A stretch of 18,761 nucleotides of DNA from the NCBI GenBank assembly GCA_019313105.1, contig JAFDBW010000015.1:1-18761 (forward strand), read 5' to 3'. Below the pieces are notes generated by a model that saw nothing but the letters and a program-made list of their open reading frames with translations, searched no databases and was not told where the DNA came from. Positions 6,349-12,155 of the stretch are shown here, one piece after another. Position 1 is the stretch's first letter; every line of letters starts with the position of its first letter. The DNA comes from Deltaproteobacteria bacterium (GTDB lineage: Bacteria > Desulfobacterota > Desulfuromonadia > Desulfuromonadales > BM103). The position numbers were made by a program, and so were the translations under genes.

Positions 6349-7077
6349 ATGGTCCGGTTTGACCATGTCCCACAGCTTGATCAAGAGACACGACTTTCTG
6401 CCGAGGCTCTGCACGCCCTCTCTATCTGGCAGGCCAGGCCAGGTGAAGTGATGACCCTGGTTGACCCGGAAGCGACGGCTTATCGTGCGCGCATCATCAG
6501 TATGGACCCCGCACAGGCGAGCTGCATGCCCTTTGCGCGCCTGCCCGGTGCCGTGGAAAGTCCCCTGGCTATTGACGTCTATCAGTCTTTGCCGGAACGG
6601 GAGCGTTTTGAGCTGGTCCTGCAGAAACTTACCGAGTTGGGTGTCGCCCGCATTGTGCCGATGGAGTCTGAGCACTCGGCAACGCTTGAAGAGCGCGATG
6701 CCTCACAGAAAAAATCACATCGCTGGCCGGACCTGATCCGCAAAGCTTCCCGCCAGTGTCGGCGCGCCATGCTGCCGCAGCTGATGTCGGTTCAGTCTTT
6801 CGCCGAAGCACTCCTCAGCGCTGAATCAGCGGAGTTGAAGCTGATGCTTTACGAAGGGGCTGCCAACTGGACACTCACTGAGGGTTTTGGTTCATTCAAG
6901 CCCCGCAGTGTCGCTCTGCTGGTTGGCCCCGAGGGGGGCTTTTCTCTGGAGGAAGTCGAACGGGCGCAAGCCGTTGGTTTCTTGCCTGTCAGTCTTGGTC
7001 CGCGTATTCTGCGCACCGAAACTGCTGCAATGGTCGCCTCAGCCATCGTGCAGAGTTATTTGGGGGATTTGGGCTAG
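6349..7077 (+). CDS. rsmE: 16S rRNA (uracil-1498-N3)-methyltransferase
   Basis: A 242-residue SPOUT methyltransferase, the usual RsmE length. Family motifs are present in order: ELVLQKLTELGV (~88-99), the region with R139 in SRQCRR, LVGPEGGFSLEEV (191-203) and the knot sequence LGPRILRTETA (216-226), which binds S-adenosylmethionine. It methylates U1498 of 16S rRNA in the decoding centre. The open frame extends upstream to 6238 inside holC, but MVRFDHVP at 6349 is the normal RsmE beginning, so that ATG is chosen; the ribosome binding site is weak (GGTGGG). Coupling to holC translation is likely given the 20-base gap. Confidence 0.92.
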   Translation: MVRFDHVPQLDQETRLSAEALHALSIWQARPGEVMTLVDPEATAYRARIISMDPAQASCMPFARLPGAVESPLAIDVYQSLPERERFELVLQKLTELGVARIVPMESEHSATLEERDASQKKSHRWPDLIRKASRQCRRAMLPQLMSVQSFAEALLSAESAELKLMLYEGAANWTLTEGFGSFKPRSVALLVGPEGGFSLEEVERAQAVGFLPVSLGPRILRTETAAMVASAIVQSYLGDLG

Positions 7078-7174
7078 AAAAGCTGTTAACTGTCAGCTTT
7101 CAGAAAATTCCGACTTGCCTTGAGTCGCTTGGTTTTAATTTCTTACAGCTAGCAACCAACAGCTGGGTTTTATT

Positions 7175-7939
7175 ATGATTCTGGATCACCTGTCAGTTGT
7201 TCTCGTCGAATCCCGTGGCGAACGGAATATAGGATCTGTAGCGCGTGCGATGGCAAACTTTGGGGTGAGTGACCTGCGCCTGGTCGCGCCGAAAGTTGAT
7301 CACCTCGATGATGAAGCCCGTAAAATGGCTGTAAAGGCAAGCGTGCTGCTCGAGCAGGCGACTGTCTATCCTGATCTGGAGGGTGCTCTAAAGGATTGCC
7401 ATTATGCCTATGCGACCACTCGTCGCTTCGGCAAGTACCGGGCCGACTTTCTGCACCCCGAGAGTGCTGCGGACGATCTCCTGCCTCGTCTCGATGCAGG
7501 CCGGGTTGCAATGGTTTTCGGTCGTGAAGACAAGGGTTTGAAGACCGAAGAGCTCGACCTCTGCCAGCGTCTGGTTACAATTCCGACCTGCGGGACGATA
7601 CAGTCAATGAACCTGGCCCAGTCCGTGGTGATCTGTCTCTATGAAGTTTGTCTGCAGCATGGCGAGTCACAAGGCAAGGTGCAGGGGAGCAGGAAACTTG
7701 CGACCAACGAACAGCTGGAGATCCTTTTCTCTCATATGCAAAAGTCACTCCTCAGAATCAAGTACCTCAATCCACAGAATCCTGAGCACATCATGCGCTC
7801 CTATCGGCAGATGCTTGGCAGGGCAGGGATGGATCAACGCGACGTCCGCATTCTGCGCGGCCTTATGAGTGAAATCGACCGCATTGAGGATGAGCGTCGT
7901 CTGCTTGCCGGAGAGATCGACGACAATGATGAAACATGA
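7175..7939 (+). CDS. trmJ: tRNA (cytidine/uridine-32-2'-O)-methyltransferase
   Basis: A 254-residue SpoU/TrmH-type SPOUT methyltransferase of the TrmJ group, which methylates the 2'-O of nucleotide 32 in tRNA. Visible motifs are ESRGERNIGSVARAMANFG (12-30), VFGREDKGL (114-122) and IQSMNLAQSV (142-151), the last forming the SAM-binding knot. A C-terminal ~80-residue charged helical extension (ILFSHMQKSLLRIKYL… to the end) is typical of TrmJ rather than of short TrmL. A 97-base gap separates it from rsmE and contains short inverted AGCT-type repeats. The ribosome binding site before ATG 7175 is weak. The 3' end overlaps the next gene by 14 bases. Confidence 0.88.
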   Translation: MILDHLSVVLVESRGERNIGSVARAMANFGVSDLRLVAPKVDHLDDEARKMAVKASVLLEQATVYPDLEGALKDCHYAYATTRRFGKYRADFLHPESAADDLLPRLDAGRVAMVFGREDKGLKTEELDLCQRLVTIPTCGTIQSMNLAQSVVICLYEVCLQHGESQGKVQGSRKLATNEQLEILFSHMQKSLLRIKYLNPQNPEHIMRSYRQMLGRAGMDQRDVRILRGLMSEIDRIEDERRLLAGEIDDNDET

Positions 7940-8282
7940 ATGTCTGGACAACGGTCTGGAGATCAGTTTTAGCGATCAGAGCAATCGCTATTTCGGTGAC
8001 TATCATCGCATCTGCGTGGTCGCAACGATCAGTTATACTCTTGACCTACTCGCTGATGATGAGCTGCGCCTTCGGGCAACCGCGGCCTATGGCGAGCAAA
8101 TCAAGCTGGAAAAGCGCCTTGAGCGTATGGGTGTGCCTTCAGCTGAAGTTGAACAAACCCGTAATGCTCTGGTCGATGATTTCATGCGGCATGCGTCCAC
8201 TTACCTGTCCCGGCCTGATTATCCGCGCCTGCTGATTGCCGTCGAGTTGAGTAAACAGCGTTCAGGTCGATTTTATGCCTGA
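7926..8282 (+). CDS. Conserved-looking hypothetical protein in the RNA-methyltransferase cluster
   Basis: A 118-residue soluble protein, starting MMKHECLDNGLEISFSDQSN, that I cannot assign to a named family. It has a predicted beta-rich first half (RYFGDYHRICVVATISYTL) and a helical second half (EQIKLEKRLERMGV, then PSAEVEQTRNALVDDF). There is no signal peptide or membrane segment. ATG 7926 lies inside the end of trmJ, 10 bases after GGAGAG. The stop codon overlaps the rlmD start by 8 bases. This tight packing between two RNA methyltransferase genes suggests co-translation and perhaps a role linked to RNA modification, but that is inferred from position only. The open frame reaches back to 7869, but the part before 7926 would be out-of-frame trmJ sequence. 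Confidence 0.75.
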   Translation: MMKHECLDNGLEISFSDQSNRYFGDYHRICVVATISYTLDLLADDELRLRATAAYGEQIKLEKRLERMGVPSAEVEQTRNALVDDFMRHASTYLSRPDYPRLLIAVELSKQRSGRFYA

Positions 8283-9588
8283 ATTGATCAAGGACCTGGA
8301 AATTACAGGGCTGGTCCACGGTGGCCGAGGTATCGGGCGTTGCGACGGCAAGGCCGTCTTTGTGCCGATGACCGCGCCCGGCGACCGGGTCGTCTGCAGG
8401 GTCGTCAGGTCGAAATCCAGCTATAGCGAAGCTGAGCTGGTGGCAGTGGTCGAGCCTTCGGCACACCGGCGTGAGCCGCCATGTCCTTATTTCGGCAGCT
8501 GTGGTGGCTGCCAGTGGCAGCATCTGTTTTATCCGAGTCAATGCCATTGGAAAGAAAAGATTTTTTTTGACCAATTGCTCCGCGGCAAGGTCGTTTCGCA
8601 GGAATGCCTGGTGCCGATTGTCCCGGCGCCTGATGAGTGGCATTATCGCAACCGGGTCCAGTTCAAATGTCATATGACAGGAAAAGGGCTGGTTACAGGT
8701 TTTTATCGTTGCGGCTCCCATTCCGTCGTAGAGATAAAACGGTGCCTGCTGCTACCGCAACAAATGCAATATGTGCTTGATCATTTGCACAAAGAGCTGC
8801 CAGGCGCACCATGTCCGGAATGTATCACCCAGGTCGACGTGGCGTGCGGTGATGATGGCGCCCTCAGGGTGCTGCTGCATGGTTTGACGAAAGGCCGACG
8901 TCAACTGCAGGTGTGGTTGCAGGCCTTTGCGCAGCGCCACCAGATCAACGCATGCCTGCAGTCGGGCCATAGACATACCATTGAACTTGTGCACGGCGAG
9001 ACGGATCTGACGGTGATTGTCGATCAACCGCCGATAGCCATGGGGTATGGCCCCGGAGGTTTTGCCCAGGTGAACCCGGCGCAGAATCGCAACTTGATTG
9101 CCGAAGTGCTCGCAATCCTTGATCTGCAAGGGAATGAGAAAGTCCTGGACCTGTTCTGCGGTATGGGCAATTTCAGCCTGCCGATTGCCCGTCGGGCGGG
9201 GTGGGTGACCGGGATCGAGGATCATGCCCCATCCGTGGCGGCCGCAATTAATAACGCCCACGTAAATAACCTGAAAAATGTCGAGTTTCGCGTCGCAGAT
9301 GCATCGACGGCCTTCAGCCGCGGTAATTTTGATGATTTGGATCTGCTTGTGCTCGACCCCCCTCGCAGCGGCAGCTACCATGCCAGTCGGGAGATTCTGA
9401 AAGCCAGACCGCAACGTGTCCTCTACATCTCCTGCGATCCGGCAACCCTGGTCCGTGACCTGCAGCCGCTGGTGCATGGCGGATACCGGGTCGTCTCAAG
9501 CAGGCCCTTCGACCACTTCCCGCAAACCTGGCATGTAGAGAGTCTGACTTTGTTGGAGAGACGGTCAGCAGTCGGCTGTCAGACTTAA
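8275..9588 (+). CDS. rlmD: 23S rRNA (uracil-1939-C5)-methyltransferase, RlmD/RumA family
   Basis: A 437-residue SAM-dependent RNA m5U methyltransferase. Residues ~1-60 form a TRAM RNA-binding domain. A [4Fe-4S] site is set by C70, C76, C79 (CPYFGSCGGC) and C157 (EIKRC). The Rossmann motif is VLDLFCGMGNFSLPIA (290-305), followed by DPPRSG (361-366), the catalytic cysteine C387 in YISCDPATLVRD, and E422 in HVESL as the general base. The cluster cysteines and length fit RlmD; the exact target (U1939, U747 or tRNA U54) is not certain, because RlmC, RlmCD and TrmFO-lacking relatives look similar. The start overlaps the preceding stop codon by 8 bases. It is the last gene before the terminator at 9669. 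Confidence 0.88.
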   Translation: MPELIKDLEITGLVHGGRGIGRCDGKAVFVPMTAPGDRVVCRVVRSKSSYSEAELVAVVEPSAHRREPPCPYFGSCGGCQWQHLFYPSQCHWKEKIFFDQLLRGKVVSQECLVPIVPAPDEWHYRNRVQFKCHMTGKGLVTGFYRCGSHSVVEIKRCLLLPQQMQYVLDHLHKELPGAPCPECITQVDVACGDDGALRVLLHGLTKGRRQLQVWLQAFAQRHQINACLQSGHRHTIELVHGETDLTVIVDQPPIAMGYGPGGFAQVNPAQNRNLIAEVLAILDLQGNEKVLDLFCGMGNFSLPIARRAGWVTGIEDHAPSVAAAINNAHVNNLKNVEFRVADASTAFSRGNFDDLDLLVLDPPRSGSYHASREILKARPQRVLYISCDPATLVRDLQPLVHGGYRVVSSRPFDHFPQTWHVESLTLLERRSAVGCQT

Positions 9589-9616
9589 AGCCTTTCCAGC
9601 AGAGCAACGTTTTTCC

Positions 9617-9645
9617 TTGCAATGCATGTCAATTTTTGATAGAAG
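9617..9645 (+). promoter_or_regulatory. Weak candidate promoter upstream of rimP
   Basis: TTGCAA (9617-9622) and TAGAAG (9640-9645) are 17 bases apart, each 4/6 to consensus. If used, transcription would begin near 9652, upstream of the hairpin at 9669-9697, so the hairpin would be in the leader of the rimP-nusA operon. Confidence 0.25.
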
Positions 9646-9668
9646 ACATTCAATTAACTTTTCATCTG

Positions 9669-9697
9669 AAAAGTGAGCTTCGCGGCTCGCTTTTTTT
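9669..9697 (+). terminator. Rho-independent terminator between rlmD and rimP
   Basis: AAAAGTGAGC (9669-9678) pairs with GCTCGCTTTT (9685-9694) with one G-T pair; the loop is TTCGCG. A run of seven T (9691-9697) follows. It is only 16 bases before the rimP start, so it either ends the holC-rlmD transcript or acts as an attenuator of the rimP operon. Confidence 0.8.
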
Positions 9698-9712
9698 CGT
9701 TTTGGAAAAAAG

Positions 9713-10198
9713 ATGCGGCAAGAGATTCAGGCACAGGTAGAAGAATTAATTGTTCCGATCCTCGATGATTTCGGTTATGAGCTTGTTGACCTTCAGTACA
9801 AGAAAGAGGGCAGCAGCATGGCCCTCTGTGTCTTCATTGACAAGCCTGGCGGCATCACTCTCGATGATTGTGTCACGGTCAGTCGGGAAGTCGGCGCGAT
9901 CCTCGAAATCGAGGACCCGATCAAGGCGGCTTATCGGCTTGAAGTCTCATCGCCCGGTCTGGACCGGCCTTTGAGGAAACCGGCTGATTTTGAGCGTTTC
10001 GCAGGTCAGAAAATCAAGGTCAAGACGCTGTGCATGCTCGATCCTGACAGGCGAGGTCACAGCCGAAAAACCTTTACCGGCGAGCTGCTCGGCCTGGAAG
10101 GCGACATGATTCGCATAGCGTTGGACGACAAGCGCGGCGGTGTGGCGATGATTGCCGTTGCCGACCTTGAAAAAGCCAACCTGGTCGAAGAGTATTAA
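9713..10198 (+). CDS. rimP: Ribosome maturation factor RimP
   Basis: A 161-residue protein matching RimP, needed for maturation of the 30S subunit. The N-terminal alpha/beta domain (~1-82) contains GYELVDLQYKKEG and the conserved VFIDKPGGITLDDC segment. The hallmark YRLEVSSPGLDRPL (~80-93) follows, and then an SH3-like C-terminal domain (~95-161) with TFTGELLGLEG. GGAA lies about 6 bases before ATG 9713. It is the first gene of the nusA-infB operon, the position it holds in many bacteria. The 95-base gap to nusA includes three tandem TTAAC-type heptamers (10216-10236). Confidence 0.95.
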   Translation: MRQEIQAQVEELIVPILDDFGYELVDLQYKKEGSSMALCVFIDKPGGITLDDCVTVSREVGAILEIEDPIKAAYRLEVSSPGLDRPLRKPADFERFAGQKIKVKTLCMLDPDRRGHSRKTFTGELLGLEGDMIRIALDDKRGGVAMIAVADLEKANLVEEY

Positions 10199-10293
10199 AG
10201 ACAGTTACTTACACATTAACCTTTAACGTTTAACTCTAAAAAGACTTCAACAGCAGCCACCGCAATGATGTGGATGGTATGCAGGGGGAAGGG

Positions 10294-11559
10294 ATGAATA
10301 TCAACCTGAATCACATTATCGACCAGGTGGTCAAAGACAAGGGAATCGATCGTGGAGTCCTGGTCGAAGCACTCGAGGCCGCGGTATTGTCGGCAGCAAA
10401 CAAAAAGTATCGCAATACCCGCGAGCTCGAAGCCCACTACAATGATGAAGCCGGTGAAGTGGAAGTCTTCGAGTTTGTCACTGTTGTTGATGAAGTGGAA
10501 AACTCCTACCAGGAGATCGACCTGTCCGAGGCTCGCGAAATCGACCCTGACGTCGAAATTGGCGATTCGCTTGGCATGAAGATGGATGCAAGCAGCTTCA
10601 GCCGTATCGCTGCCCAAACTGCCAAGCAGGTTATCATTCAGAAGGTTCGTGAGGCAGAACGTGAAGGTGTTTACAATGAATTCAAGGATCGTCTTGGTGA
10701 GCTGGTCAACGGTATCGTCCGTCGCTACGAGCGTGGCGACCTGATCGTCGACCTGGGCCGCGCCGAGGCATTATTGCCTCATCGTGAACAGGTCCCGCGT
10801 GAAAATTACCGCCAGGGTGACCGGGTTCGTGCCTACATCTCCGATGTGCGCATGGCCACCAAAGGCCCACAGATTATCCTGTCACGGACTCATCCGGGCC
10901 TGTTGGCGGAACTGTTCCGCATTGAAGTCCCGGAAGTCGCCGAAGGGATTGTCGAAATCCAATCCGTTGCCCGCGAGCCGGGCAGTCGCGCCAAGATCGC
11001 CGTACTTTCCAACGACCCTGACGTTGATCCGATTGGCGCCTGTGTCGGTATGCGCGGCGCACGCGTCCAGAACGTGGTCTCCGAACTGCGTGGCGAAAAG
11101 ATCGACATTATCAACTGGACGCCAGACATTGCACGTTTTGCCTGCTCGGCACTGGCCCCCGCTGAAGTCACCAGGGTCTACGTCGACAACGACGAAGAGT
11201 CACTGGAAATTATTGTTCCCGACGATCAGTTGTCACTGGCAATCGGTAAAAAGGGTCAGAATGTCAGGTTGGCGGCCAAGCTGACCGGTTGGAAGATTGA
11301 TATCATCAGTGAGACGCGTGCTGCAGAGGCTGAACTCGAGGAATTGACCGGTGGCAACCGCAGCGCCGAAGATGAAGCTGAGATATCAGAAGGGTTGTTC
11401 TCAGCGATGAGTGCCAAGGACGCAGTCGCCATGATCAAATCTGCAGAGGCAATTGAAGATATCGCCGGTAAAGAAGTAGGCGAAAAACGTGTTACGGTGA
11501 CGCGCGCATTTGAAGCAAAAATGGCTGAGCTGTCAGGCGACGAGAGCCGGGAGAGCTAA
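10294..11559 (+). CDS. nusA: Transcription termination/antitermination factor NusA
   Basis: A 421-residue NusA, which binds RNA polymerase and nascent RNA to modulate pausing, termination and antitermination. Domains in order: an N-terminal polymerase-binding domain (1-~130), an S1 domain (~135-200, starting GELVNGIVRRYERGDLIVDL), KH1 with VGMRGARVQNV (251-261) and KH2 with AIGKKGQNVRLA (316-327). A ~75-residue acidic tail follows (DAVAMIKSAEAIEDIAGK), so there are not two full acidic repeats as in E. coli (495 residues). The start at 10294 (MNINLNHIIDQV) is preferred over the in-frame ATG at 10270, because AGGGGGAAGGG sits just before it. The stop overlaps the next start as TAATG. Confidence 0.96.
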   Translation: MNINLNHIIDQVVKDKGIDRGVLVEALEAAVLSAANKKYRNTRELEAHYNDEAGEVEVFEFVTVVDEVENSYQEIDLSEAREIDPDVEIGDSLGMKMDASSFSRIAAQTAKQVIIQKVREAEREGVYNEFKDRLGELVNGIVRRYERGDLIVDLGRAEALLPHREQVPRENYRQGDRVRAYISDVRMATKGPQIILSRTHPGLLAELFRIEVPEVAEGIVEIQSVAREPGSRAKIAVLSNDPDVDPIGACVGMRGARVQNVVSELRGEKIDIINWTPDIARFACSALAPAEVTRVYVDNDEESLEIIVPDDQLSLAIGKKGQNVRLAAKLTGWKIDIISETRAAEAELEELTGGNRSAEDEAEISEGLFSAMSAKDAVAMIKSAEAIEDIAGKEVGEKRVTVTRAFEAKMAELSGDESRES

Positions 11560-12155
11560 TGTCGGAAGGGCGCAAGCAGCCGCAGCGCACCTGTCTCGGG
11601 TGTCGCCAGGTCAAGGATCAATCAGAACTGATCCGCTTTGTGCGCTCGCCCGATGGTGAAATCCTGGCAGACTTGAAAGGCCGTTTACCGGGCCGTGGCG
11701 CCTATCTCTGCAACAGTCGCCAATGCCTGGAAGCGGCCGTAAGCAGGCAGCAGTTCAGCCGGGCTTTCCGCTGCGAGTGCCAGCCTGCAGATGTAGCGGG
11801 CCTGGCTGACAAGGTGGCCCAGGAACTGCTTAAGCACCTTGCGAATTTACTTGGCATGGCGCGCAAATCGGCAAGCTTTGTCGCCGGCAGTAATGCTGTT
11901 CTCGATGCGCTGACTCACAGGAAGTCGCTGTCGATCATAGCCCTGGCAGAAGACATCTCGCCGCAGATCGGCGAGAAGATCAGGCGGAAAGCTCAACGTC
12001 AGAATGTATTGACGACGGAATTATTCGACAAAATGGAACTTGGCCGCATACTCGGGCGTGCGGAAAGAAGTGTTGTTGGTTTGCCCGATGGCAAGTTGGC
12101 GGATGCATTCATTGGTGATTTGCGCCGTTATAAGGATATTTCAGGGGAAATTTGA
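11559..12155 (+). CDS. YlxR (DUF448) - L7Ae-like fusion RNA-binding protein
   Basis: A 198-residue fusion. Residues 1-~78 are a YlxR domain, with RTCLGCR (10-16) and the signature GRGAYLC (45-51). Residues ~90-190 are an L7Ae/L30e-like domain (LLGMARKSASFVAGSNAVLDAL, then LSIIALAEDIS), the counterpart of YlxQ. In Bacillus these are two adjacent genes between nusA and infB; here they are one protein, an arrangement known from delta-proteobacterial lineages. YlxR of Bacillus has been reported to bind RNase P RNA, and L7Ae domains bind kink-turn RNA, so an RNA-binding regulatory role is likely but not shown by the sequence. Start and stop overlap nusA and infB (TAATG and TGATG). Confidence 0.9.
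   Translation: MSEGRKQPQRTCLGCRQVKDQSELIRFVRSPDGEILADLKGRLPGRGAYLCNSRQCLEAAVSRQQFSRAFRCECQPADVAGLADKVAQELLKHLANLLGMARKSASFVAGSNAVLDALTHRKSLSIIALAEDISPQIGEKIRRKAQRQNVLTTELFDKMELGRILGRAERSVVGLPDGKLADAFIGDLRRYKDISGEI

Noticed and set aside
8182..8721. 179-residue minus-strand ORF opposite rlmD
   Set aside because: It covers the TRAM and iron-sulfur region of rlmD, which is clearly coding on the plus strand; no domain or start signal.
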